64,000 bases of DNA. It comes from an uncultured Butyricicoccus sp. (GTDB lineage: Bacteria > Bacillota > Clostridia > Oscillospirales > Butyricicoccaceae). Location of the stretch: NCBI GenBank assembly GCA_944376065.1, contig CALWBL010000002.1, positions 186,001-250,000 of the forward strand, read 5' to 3'. A model generated the notes under the pieces. That model did not search any database, was not told the DNA's origin, and was given only the letters and a program-made list of their open reading frames with translations. Shown here piece after piece: positions 9,508 to 18,170 of the stretch. Within the stretch, counting starts at the first letter, position 1; each line of letters opens with the position of its first letter. A program made the position numbers and the translations under genes.

Positions 9508-12500
9508 TTAGTTATTGGAAACAAGCTCAACCTGTGGAATGGATAGCTCATCTGGGAAACTTAGCCATAGAGTTTCACTTGTAAGATATTTGCTTTCGGT
9601 GCTTTCAGAATTTTGTGTTCTGTAAAGATTAACTTTGATTTCAAGAGGTAATTTATCAGTTACGCCATCAGAAAGATTTAGGTTTTCTTCTGCATCAAGG
9701 TCTGGAACAAAGATAAAGAAACCATCGCTTGTGTCACTTACAGCTCCATCTTCTGGTATTTCAGCAAACATTAAGCTATATCCGTTCATGGCTCTTTCTA
9801 TTGTTTGAACTTCACCAGCCTCAGGGGTTGTGTTGTAAATAGCCTTAACTTCCACATAGTTATAGGCTGGATTACCTCTATATGTGCCAAGCACAACAAG
9901 TGTACCTGCTTTTACTACATCATCAGCGTTATCACCATATCTATAATCTGCTTTTAGTGTTCCGACAGCGGTGCTGCTATAGAAGTCAACTTTATCACCA
10001 GGATAATCAAGCAGCTCAACCGTTGCACCAGTTGGAACGCCTGTAATTTGCATAACTTGGGTGTCATAAGTCCATATACGAGTATCAGAACTATCAGCAT
10101 TTGGTTTATTAAAGTAAATGATATTTGTTCCAGATTCTAAATTGACAGAATCCTTTGCGGTTGTAAAGGAAACATCATCAGAAACAGAATAAGTATTTGA
10201 AACTTTAACTGTAATATTTCCACCATTTGGACTTGTAATTTTAACACCAGTCACAGGAATGCAAGCATTATTTTTCATGGTTATATTGATGGTACCAGTT
10301 TGACCATCAATATTCATTTCATAAAGGCTTGGGTCAATGGTTTTGTCATAAGAGATTAGCACTTCATCAGCTTTCACTTTTTCACCGGTATAACCGAGCT
10401 TATCCACCGGAATAACTTCATAAGTGTAGGTTCGGTTATTTGCTGCACCTAAATCGTCGGTGAAAGTATTAGATGTTGTGAAACCGATTGTAACACCATT
10501 TCTTATAATCTCATAACCTTGAATGAAATCAGAATTATTTGTTATTGTTAAGGTTACGGTGTTTTCATTTACAGAAGTGTCAACTGTTGTTTGACCAAGG
10601 TTAGAAACTTTACCATTAAGACGAGCATTTCTTGACTCATCATCTAAATACCAGATTGCACGTTGTTCATCTTCATAAGACTGAATTTGTGACAGAGCAT
10701 CAGAACCAAGTGTCATGCCCCAGCGGGTGAAAAATTCACTTAAATCACGGTTTACAATTTCAGAGGAAATAAGAGCGATTCTTTCTTCCTTTGTAAACTG
10801 TGAATATTCACCATTTTTAAACTTAGTGAAGAACTTATTATAAAAATCAAGTGGATTTTCAGCGTTATCATAAGCTAGATGCAACTGCCAATACATACCA
10901 AGCTGTACAAATACATCGTTTGCCATGCCTTTTCTAGCCTGTGCAACTTTATCAAAAATCTTAACCCAGCGGTCATCATCTGTAAGACGGGTAGAATGAG
11001 TTGTCATGTCATTACCATCCCATGCCTGCATTGCCATGGAATAAATATTATTTGTAATTTCGGCATAACCGATTTTATCCATATTATGACCGATTTCGTG
11101 AGCTATACCCCAACCGAATAGACCATTTTGAGCCTGTCCAGAGGTTAGATTTGTTGGTTTGCCTTGCACAAGCGATGAACATGAACCATATTCAACGCCA
11201 ATGTGTTCACCAGCAGCATACATAAATGCACCTGCAAACATTCTCATGTAACGGATATTTTGACGGGTTTCCATTGGATAACGATAATTTTCATCAAACT
11301 GAGCATAAGAAGAAATAATACCTTGCACCATATTTGCAACAAACATTTCTTCTTCCCATGCAAGTACATTTTGATACATGATTTTGGTCATATCATTAAC
11401 GCTTGCAGTATTTAGAATAGATGTTAAATTGCTATACATACCTTGAGATGTGCCAGCATTTATTAGACCGCTTAAAATCTGGTCAGCAGGCATAGAAAGC
11501 AGTACGCTTGGGGTTGCAATTTCAGTAGCATTGCGAATGGATAGTGGCAGACTAGTACCAGAAATGCCAGAAGAGCTTAATGACTGAACATAGGCTTGTA
11601 ACTCGGTGATATAAGAAGAAATAATATTTTTTCGCTGGGTTTCATTTATATTGTACCAATTAGATAAATCAAGAATTGGCATTTCAAATACATTACTGTC
11701 ACCACGAACATGAATTTTGATTTGACTAGCATTATTTCCAGAGTAAGTTAAATATAAAGCGCCGCCTCTAGTGTCGGAAAGACTGCCAATTTTAGGGATA
11801 GTAATATAGTTACGACCATTTTCTATTTTTATAGCATCGCCTTTCCATACTCCAGATTCACCATAATACTGTGTAGGAACAATATAAACATCTTCACCCT
11901 CTGGAATTTCTGCATAAATTGCAACTTGTGAACCAGCTTTTGCAGTAATACCAATTGGTTGCAAAGCACTAGCAGATTGACCATATTTAGAATTATCATT
12001 TTGAGCAGAGCGTGAAACAAAATCATTTTTTATAACTCCAAGTGCAGAGTTATCGCTATTATATAAAGCCTTTGCAAGGTTTATTTCATCACTCAAACGG
12101 TCAATATCCATATAATAACTGCTTGTAGCGTTTAAAGTTTGCTCAAGGGAGGTTATTGTATCTAAATTCACATTAGGGTTTAGCTGTGTAAATGCATCAT
12201 CAGCAAATAGATTTGCAATATCATCTGCAAGAGTGGAGCTATTATAAAACGCCATTTCAGAAACGCTTACACGAGAGCCGCCACCCTCTACTTCGGAAAG
12301 TGAAACAGTAAGGCTTTTTATGTTTTTAGCCTGTGGGAAAGTTAAGATAATGTAATTATCACTTGTTAGTCTTGCTGAGCGGTTTTTGACCTCACTTACA
12401 ATATTACCATTAGCATCACGAGCTACAATGCTATACGTCTTAATTATATTTTTATGTTTTTCGGATAGATATGGCACAAGAATAGCGTAGTTCATATCCT

Positions 12501-14436
12501 GTGGAGTATCAAATGTATATGTAATAGCACTATCAAGCCACCAATCTGCGGCAACCCAATATGTGTTAGGGTCGTTATCAATAAGCTGATTAACATTAAA
12601 GTTCGGGCATAGGTTTTTATCAACATTGTTTGAATTAGCCATTGTAATAGATGTTATGCTATCTGAGCTAATTCTATCATCTGTTGGGAGTTTTGGCATC
12701 TCAATGCCTTCGATTTCTGGTGTACCTATTGCAATGGCAGAAAGTTCGCCAAAACCAACCTGATTACCAGCTTTTATAGCTACTTCATATGTAATATTAT
12801 TCTCAAGTCCGGTAATTACAGTATTTGTTGCTGTAATATCACCACCAAACTTAATAAATTGATTATCACCTTGTTTACGATAGTAGACTTGATATTTTGT
12901 TGCATCTTTTGTGCTGCCCCAACTTACTCTAAGAGAAGTGTTTGCAGGAGTAATCTGAATGTTTGAAGGTTTTCCTGGAACAGAAGATGAAAAAGGAGTG
13001 GCAGATATGGTGGCGGATTCAGTGCCAGTCCAGTCATCATTTACAGCCACAACTTTAAAGTAATAAGTTGTGTTGTTTTTAAGAGAAGATACAGTCGCTT
13101 TTGTTGTACCTACTGGCAGGCTATTATTCATATTATTTTTATCTGTTCCGTAGTAAACAATATAACCAGTCATATTATTAACAGAACTCCAGCTTAAATT
13201 TACGCTTTCATTTCCACCACTTGCAGATAAATTTTTAACCTTTGTTGTGTCCTCGGTGGATAAGTTAGAGGTTATATCCTTTAAAAATTCAATCTGTGAT
13301 ATGGTTGCATAACCAACATCACCTTCAACCTTGGTTACTTTAATTGTAACCTTTTTAACTGCAACTTTTTGTCCTAGATTTATAGTAATAACATTTTCGC
13401 TTGTAGCTCGTGCGGCTCTTAGCATTTGAGCTGACTGAGTATTATCAAAAGAAATTTCCTTAGTTTGCTCCTGATTGTTTTCATCTACGTATGTAATTAG
13501 TACTGCACCTTGCTCAATAGAACCATTTACATCAGGGCTTTTAATCTTAATTTCACTAAGCTCAACCGCGTTTGCATTTTCGGTTGCTAGTTCAATAGGA
13601 ATTTGAATATCACTGTTTCCATCGTTAGATTTTACGTTTACAGCAGTTTCATTACCAGATGTGAAAATATCGGAAATATTTTGCCCCTCATCGGTTGTAA
13701 TTGAAGATGTATCAACAGACACAGCAGCTATATAACTTGTATCTTTTACAACTGGATAGCTGGTTAAGTTTTTATTCTGGTTAACATAAGATAGGTCAGT
13801 GATATCGATTTTACCATCACCATCTAAATCAAATTTGGCAATATCTTCGCTGCTGGTGCTGCCCAAAGCAGATTGAATTGCTAATTGGTCACCAGCTCCA
13901 ACCCCTAATTCGGCATCAAAATCACCAAGTGAGAATGTACCATCATTTGTGCCTACGACAATATGTTTTGAATAATCAGCAAGTGTCACATTTTGAGTTA
14001 CATCAGAATATCCATCACCGGTAATTTTCACTGTATAATCGCCAAGGTCAAGTGAGGATAAGACAATATTATACGACCCCATAAGTGTTTCAGAGGTCAT
14101 TTCCACACCATCGACATTTAGTTTTGATACACTAGCTTGTTCATCTAGTATTAAGTTGCCAGAAACAGAGCCATCAGCAGGATTTATAACGCTGCTTAAA
14201 CCAGCGGAATTGGTGAGGGTGATTTTAATATTACGGCTTTCAACCTCTGCCTTTGTTTGAGGCAATGCAAATCTAATGGTAAGTGCAATTTCGCCTTTTG
14301 GCTGAGATGACATAATAACTGTATTTGATACATCTGTTGCAGCAGCATAGGGAACCCAAGAAGTGCAAATACTAGATGTGATTGCTAGACTTAGAAGTCC
14401 GGAAATGAATTTTTGTGAGTTTTTCAAAATAAGCAT
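9508..14436 (-). CDS. Secreted M60-family (enhancin/mucin-type) zinc metallopeptidase with dockerin-like module
   Basis: Exported 1642-residue multidomain protein. Visible in order: signal peptide (about 1-33); dockerin-like module (171-224) with one canonical calcium loop DLDGDGKIDITD (203-214) and one degenerate half; a discoidin-like region (about 240-390); two fibronectin type III domains (about 398-481, 487-573); an F5/8-type C domain (about 590-740); and an M60 catalytic domain with HEIGH (His1113, Glu1114, His1117) and the third ligand Glu1126. Beta-rich modules follow to the end. M60 enzymes with carbohydrate-binding modules cleave mucin-type glycoproteins, so a mucus substrate is likely. 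The annotated ATG has AAAGGA only about 2 bases upstream; a TTG at 14427 (giving MKNSQKFISGLL) sits 10 bases after it and may be the true start. Confidence 0.9.
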   Translation of the reverse strand: MLILKNSQKFISGLLSLAITSSICTSWVPYAAATDVSNTVIMSSQPKGEIALTIRFALPQTKAEVESRNIKITLTNSAGLSSVINPADGSVSGNLILDEQASVSKLNVDGVEMTSETLMGSYNIVLSSLDLGDYTVKITGDGYSDVTQNVTLADYSKHIVVGTNDGTFSLGDFDAELGVGAGDQLAIQSALGSTSSEDIAKFDLDGDGKIDITDLSYVNQNKNLTSYPVVKDTSYIAAVSVDTSSITTDEGQNISDIFTSGNETAVNVKSNDGNSDIQIPIELATENANAVELSEIKIKSPDVNGSIEQGAVLITYVDENNQEQTKEISFDNTQSAQMLRAARATSENVITINLGQKVAVKKVTIKVTKVEGDVGYATISQIEFLKDITSNLSTEDTTKVKNLSASGGNESVNLSWSSVNNMTGYIVYYGTDKNNMNNSLPVGTTKATVSSLKNNTTYYFKVVAVNDDWTGTESATISATPFSSSVPGKPSNIQITPANTSLRVSWGSTKDATKYQVYYRKQGDNQFIKFGGDITATNTVITGLENNITYEVAIKAGNQVGFGELSAIAIGTPEIEGIEMPKLPTDDRISSDSITSITMANSNNVDKNLCPNFNVNQLIDNDPNTYWVAADWWLDSAITYTFDTPQDMNYAILVPYLSEKHKNIIKTYSIVARDANGNIVSEVKNRSARLTSDNYIILTFPQAKNIKSLTVSLSEVEGGGSRVSVSEMAFYNSSTLADDIANLFADDAFTQLNPNVNLDTITSLEQTLNATSSYYMDIDRLSDEINLAKALYNSDNSALGVIKNDFVSRSAQNDNSKYGQSASALQPIGITAKAGSQVAIYAEIPEGEDVYIVPTQYYGESGVWKGDAIKIENGRNYITIPKIGSLSDTRGGALYLTYSGNNASQIKIHVRGDSNVFEMPILDLSNWYNINETQRKNIISSYITELQAYVQSLSSSGISGTSLPLSIRNATEIATPSVLLSMPADQILSGLINAGTSQGMYSNLTSILNTASVNDMTKIMYQNVLAWEEEMFVANMVQGIISSYAQFDENYRYPMETRQNIRYMRMFAGAFMYAAGEHIGVEYGSCSSLVQGKPTNLTSGQAQNGLFGWGIAHEIGHNMDKIGYAEITNNIYSMAMQAWDGNDMTTHSTRLTDDDRWVKIFDKVAQARKGMANDVFVQLGMYWQLHLAYDNAENPLDFYNKFFTKFKNGEYSQFTKEERIALISSEIVNRDLSEFFTRWGMTLGSDALSQIQSYEDEQRAIWYLDDESRNARLNGKVSNLGQTTVDTSVNENTVTLTITNNSDFIQGYEIIRNGVTIGFTTSNTFTDDLGAANNRTYTYEVIPVDKLGYTGEKVKADEVLISYDKTIDPSLYEMNIDGQTGTINITMKNNACIPVTGVKITSPNGGNITVKVSNTYSVSDDVSFTTAKDSVNLESGTNIIYFNKPNADSSDTRIWTYDTQVMQITGVPTGATVELLDYPGDKVDFYSSTAVGTLKADYRYGDNADDVVKAGTLVVLGTYRGNPAYNYVEVKAIYNTTPEAGEVQTIERAMNGYSLMFAEIPEDGAVSDTSDGFFIFVPDLDAEENLNLSDGVTDKLPLEIKVNLYRTQNSESTESKYLTSETLWLSFPDELSIPQVELVSNN

Positions 14437-14487
14437 ATCCTTTCAATTATATAAAATCTAAAGATGTATAATTTTTGTTACACTTTT

Positions 14488-14526
14488 AATTATATATCAT
14501 AATTATATATTATAATTATATATAAT
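14488..14526. repeat. Three tandem 13-bp direct repeats, each carrying a -10 hexamer
   Basis: AATTATATATCAT, AATTATATATTAT and AATTATATATAAT follow each other without a gap. Read on the minus strand each unit contains TATAATT, so three -10-like hexamers are spaced at 13 bp ahead of the M60 gene. The most upstream one is the -10 of the candidate promoter. Confidence 0.85.
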
Positions 14527-14542
14527 AATAAAGTTTTATCAA
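14515..14542 (-). promoter_or_regulatory. Candidate promoter of the M60-SLH unit
   Basis: On the minus strand: TTGATA (14542-14537), 16-bp spacer, TATAAT (14520-14515). The 5' leader to the ATG would be about 70 bases. In such AT-rich DNA chance matches are common, and the tandem repeats offer alternative -10 boxes. Confidence 0.45.
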
Positions 14543-14758
14543 GATATAAATAAAACAAGTAAAAATCATAAAACACACAAATAATACAAAATTTAAAACC
14601 TTTTAATATTGTATAGTTCCATATCTTTAATTTTTAGTAAATAATTAAGCAGTTATTTTTAATTTATGAGCAAATATTAGAAAATTTTAATATTTAATGA
14701 TAATTATTGTGCATTATAGCAGTAAATAATGCTTTTTAATCAAAAGCAAACCAAATAT

Positions 14759-14784
14759 TAAAAAGCTGATATAAAATATCAGCC
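14759..14784 (-). terminator. Terminator downstream of recQ
   Basis: On the minus strand GGCTGATA and TATCAGC form a 7-bp stem around a 5-base loop and are followed by T5. It lies about 95 bases after the recQ stop, ahead of the M60 promoter. Confidence 0.65.
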
Positions 14785-14878
14785 TTAAATTTACTTAAAA
14801 TATACTTTTTACAGCATCAAATATTTTCAAGGAAAGTATTTGTTGTCTCAGCAATAGTTTTGTAGTTTAACTTTCTAA

Positions 14879-16903
14879 TTATCTTGTGATTTGTAAACAC
14901 AAAAGTTTCATTCTTGCAATAACCATAGAAATAGGTCGGTCTATGGTGCTTGCAATTTGATTTACTGGTGTTTTAAGAGAAGCAAACTGTCTAAGCAAGT
15001 TATCTTCTTCTGACGTCCATGGTTTTTTAAGCCTTGGGTCAGTGCGTGATATTGTTTTTGCGGTTTGAGCAGTTTTAGATAGATTTTGTTTTTGTTTGCT
15101 TAAATATGGCGATATATATTTTATAAAAATTTCACCGTATAGCTCAATTTGTTTGTCAGAAATTTCTGGTATTTTACGCATTTTATTAGTGCTTTCAGGA
15201 AGCCTTATGCAAAGCTGCTCAAGTGCAGTGTCAGAAATTACATCTTCGGGCTTTATATTAGTTTTAGCACAAATAAACGCACGAACAGAGCGTAAATTTT
15301 CATAAAGTGAACTATATTTAATAGAATAATTAGAATTTGTGTTATCTCTTGGTGTATTTAAGAAAAATGGTTTTTTATCATATATAATTTCGCCAGACCT
15401 TTTGCAAAGTTTAATTATTGGATAAAAATTCTTATCAATTTCCAAATATCCGCAAGAAACAAGGGCATCAATCATACGATATATATGCTTTGTAGATGAA
15501 TTTCGCATTATTCCAAAAGTTGAAAGAGATATAAAGTCATTTTGCAAAATACGTTCGGTTTCTATGCCTTGGAGAATTTCGGTTAGTGTAGCTTTTCCAA
15601 CAGAACGTTTACGTTGTGCAAGTCTAAAAACACAAGAAACAATCTTTTGAGCGTCAAGTGTGGCGTCTTCACTTATGAAATGCATAAAGCAGCTTGAACA
15701 ATTCATGCAATTTTCTGTGGAATATTCACCAAAATAGTCTAATATAAAATGTCTAAGACACTTATTTGTTGTCGAATATTCGGTCATAATTTCTAGTCTT
15801 TTTCGCTCACGTTTTCTTAAAGAAAGCCTTGTTTTTGTGTCTAATTCAGTGTTATCTTCATGGCTATGCTCGATTAGAAATTCGCAAATTTTAACGTCCT
15901 GCGGCTCAAAAAGCAGTATACATTCGGCTTTATTTCCATCACGGCCAGCTCTGCCTGCCTCTTGGTAATATCCTTCTATGCTTTGAGGCATTTGGTAGTG
16001 TATAACAAAAGATACATTAGGTTTATCTATACCCATTCCAAAGGCATTTGTAGCAATCATTATATTTGTTTGGTCCAATAAAAATGCATCTTGCTGTGCC
16101 TTTCGTTCATCAGACAGCATTCCAGCATGATAGCAGCCAACTTTAAACCCACGAGATGTCAGTTTTTGATAAAGTTCATCAACCGTTTTTCTGGTTGTGC
16201 AGTAAACAATGCCGCTTTTATAGTGACGTTCATTTAAAAGGGTCATAAGATGCTCAAATTTATCACGAGGTTGTTCGGTTATAAAAGTAAGATTTGGTCT
16301 ATCAAAACCAGAAACCACAACACAAGGATTGTTAAGACCTAAAAATTTGATAATATCCTGTCTTACAGTGTGGGTAGCAGTGGCAGTAAATGCACCAACA
16401 GGGGGTCGCTCAGGAAGTGACTGCAAAAATTCATGTATTTTGCTATAACTTGGTCTAAAATCCTGTCCCCACTGTGAAATGCAATGAGCCTCATCAACTG
16501 CAACATAATTTATTTTTATATGCTGGAATAAATTGAGCAAACCGTCTGCCATAAGTCTTTCAGGGGATACATAAAGTAGTTTTAATTTCCCTGAATAGGC
16601 CATTGCAAAAACCGTTTTTCGCTCATCTAAAGAAAGAGTGCTACTAAGATATGCGGCAGGTATACCATTATTATTTAATGCACCAACTTGGTCTTTCATA
16701 AGTGATATAAGTGGGGAAATAACAAGTGTAAGCCCCGAAACTAAAAGAGATGGGATTTGATAACAAATAGATTTGCCAGCGCCAGTTGGCATAACAGCTA
16801 ATACATCTTTACCATCAAGCAGGTTATTTATGAGTTTCTTTTGCTGACCTTTAAAAGAAGAATAACCAAAATAATGTTTTAAGACCTGCTCAGGTGTTGC
16901 CAT
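14879..16903 (-). CDS. recQ: ATP-dependent DNA helicase RecQ
   Basis: 3'-5' superfamily-2 helicase acting in recombination and fork repair. Its 674 residues contain the Walker A segment MPTGAGKS (GKS 43-45), the DEAHCISQWGQDFRPSY helicase box II/aromatic loop, the arginine-finger motif QEAGRAGRDG, a RecQ zinc-binding domain with Cys-rich segment CMNCSSC, a winged helix, and an HRDC-like domain (about 520-600). The tail has a C-terminal HTH/SANT-like stretch (WTSEEDNLLRQF) of the kind seen in several Firmicute RecQ proteins. Ribosome site AAGGAG is 10 bases upstream of the ATG. It is divergent from sbcD, with a promoter for each side expected in the 143-bp gap. Confidence 0.96.
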   Translation of the reverse strand: MATPEQVLKHYFGYSSFKGQQKKLINNLLDGKDVLAVMPTGAGKSICYQIPSLLVSGLTLVISPLISLMKDQVGALNNNGIPAAYLSSTLSLDERKTVFAMAYSGKLKLLYVSPERLMADGLLNLFQHIKINYVAVDEAHCISQWGQDFRPSYSKIHEFLQSLPERPPVGAFTATATHTVRQDIIKFLGLNNPCVVVSGFDRPNLTFITEQPRDKFEHLMTLLNERHYKSGIVYCTTRKTVDELYQKLTSRGFKVGCYHAGMLSDERKAQQDAFLLDQTNIMIATNAFGMGIDKPNVSFVIHYQMPQSIEGYYQEAGRAGRDGNKAECILLFEPQDVKICEFLIEHSHEDNTELDTKTRLSLRKRERKRLEIMTEYSTTNKCLRHFILDYFGEYSTENCMNCSSCFMHFISEDATLDAQKIVSCVFRLAQRKRSVGKATLTEILQGIETERILQNDFISLSTFGIMRNSSTKHIYRMIDALVSCGYLEIDKNFYPIIKLCKRSGEIIYDKKPFFLNTPRDNTNSNYSIKYSSLYENLRSVRAFICAKTNIKPEDVISDTALEQLCIRLPESTNKMRKIPEISDKQIELYGEIFIKYISPYLSKQKQNLSKTAQTAKTISRTDPRLKKPWTSEEDNLLRQFASLKTPVNQIASTIDRPISMVIARMKLLCLQITR

Positions 16904-16940
16904 TAGATTAACACTCCTTAATGTATATTTATATGCTCAT

Positions 16941-16970
16941 ATTATAACGTTTATCATATTCTTATGTAAA
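16941..16970 (-). promoter_or_regulatory. recQ promoter
   Basis: Minus strand TTTACA (16970-16965), 18-bp spacer, TATAAT (16946-16941); about 38 bases from the -10 to the recQ start. For the divergent sbcD gene only a lone -10-like TACAAT (17002-17007) is visible. Confidence 0.55.
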
Positions 16971-17046
16971 GGTTTTTAGCGCATTATATACAATTTTATG
17001 GTACAATAACAATATGTTAATTACATGTAATAGGAGGCGTACCGGC

Positions 17047-18168
17047 ATGAAATTTATACATTTATCTGATTTGCATTTGGGCAAACGTGTCAATGAATTT
17101 TCAATGTTAGATGACCAAAAGTATATTTTAAATCAAATTATACAAATAGTAAAAGATAAAGATGCAAAAGTGGTTATTATAGCCGGCGATGTTTATGATA
17201 GACAAATTCCGCCGCAGGAGGCAGTTGGGCTTTTAGATGATTTTCTAACAAAACTTAATAATTTAGGCACAAAAGTCCTTATAATTTCAGGAAATCATGA
17301 CTCAGATGAACGTTTAGCTTTTGGTGCCAATCTTCTTGAAAGAACAGGTGTTTATTTATCACCAGTGTATAACTCAAAGCTTAAAACGGTTAGTATAAAC
17401 GATGAATACGGTCAGATAGACTTTGTGTTAATGCCATTTTTGCGTCCAGCACAGGTCAGAAGATATTATCCAGATGTGGAAACGGAAACAGACGCCATTA
17501 AAACTATGCTTGAAAATATAGTAACAAAGAATACCCGCAAAGTACTTATTGCACACCAGTTTGTAACTGCAAACGGCGAAAAACCCGAACAATGTGATTC
17601 AGAAGTGCTGTCTGTTGGCACTCTTGGCAGTATAGATGTAAATTTAATTAAGGATTTTAATTATGTTGCGCTTGGTCATATACATGGCGCTCAAAGGATA
17701 GGTTATGACCATGTTAGATATGCAGGTTCGCCTCTTAAATATTCTTTTTCAGAGGTAAATCATCAAAAATCAGTGCCTGTTATTGAGCTTGATGCAAGTG
17801 GCAATGTTGGTATAGAGCTTATTCAATTAAAGCCAAAGCGTGATATGAAAAAGATAAAAGGCAGTTTAAACGAAATTTTATCTCATAAAACAGATGAAAA
17901 AACCGATGATTATATGCATATAACCCTTACAGATGACGCTGTAATGGACGCAATGAATAAAGTACGCAGTGTGTATCCAAATACAATGAATGTGGAATTT
18001 GAAAACTTTCAAACTAAACAACTTGATATACCTGTGTTTAAAGCAGGGAAACGGCTTGACTTACCTAAACTTTTTGCAGATTTCTTTGACAAGCAAAATG
18101 GACAAGAGCTATCAGATGAAATGATAGATTTTCTTCATAATACATTGCTTTATGGTCAGGAGGGATAG
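17047..18168 (+). CDS. sbcD: Nuclease SbcCD subunit D
   Basis: Mn-dependent nuclease subunit of the Mre11-Rad50-type SbcCD complex, which opens hairpins and trims blocked DNA ends. All calcineurin-type phosphoesterase motifs are present: HLSDLHLG, AGDVYDR, SGNHDSDE, LIAHQFV and GHIHG. I place the start at the ATG at 17047 (MKFIHLSDLHLG; 373 residues), because AGGAGG lies nine bases before it; an upstream ATG at 17014 has no ribosome site and adds 11 atypical residues. sbcC follows after two bases, and the sbcD stop is embedded near its ribosome site (GGAGGG), so the two subunits are co-translated. Confidence 0.96.
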   Translation: MKFIHLSDLHLGKRVNEFSMLDDQKYILNQIIQIVKDKDAKVVIIAGDVYDRQIPPQEAVGLLDDFLTKLNNLGTKVLIISGNHDSDERLAFGANLLERTGVYLSPVYNSKLKTVSINDEYGQIDFVLMPFLRPAQVRRYYPDVETETDAIKTMLENIVTKNTRKVLIAHQFVTANGEKPEQCDSEVLSVGTLGSIDVNLIKDFNYVALGHIHGAQRIGYDHVRYAGSPLKYSFSEVNHQKSVPVIELDASGNVGIELIQLKPKRDMKKIKGSLNEILSHKTDEKTDDYMHITLTDDAVMDAMNKVRSVYPNTMNVEFENFQTKQLDIPVFKAGKRLDLPKLFADFFDKQNGQELSDEMIDFLHNTLLYGQEG

Positions 18169-18170
18169 CC

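Larger units (their letters stand above)
14437..14878. other. AT-rich intergenic region between M60 gene and recQ
   Basis: 442 bases without a gene. On the minus strand it holds the recQ terminator (14759-14784), a candidate promoter for the M60 gene (14515-14542) and three tandem 13-bp repeats (14488-14526). The middle part (about 14545-14755) is over 75 percent A+T; I see no gene or RNA there. Confidence 0.7.
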
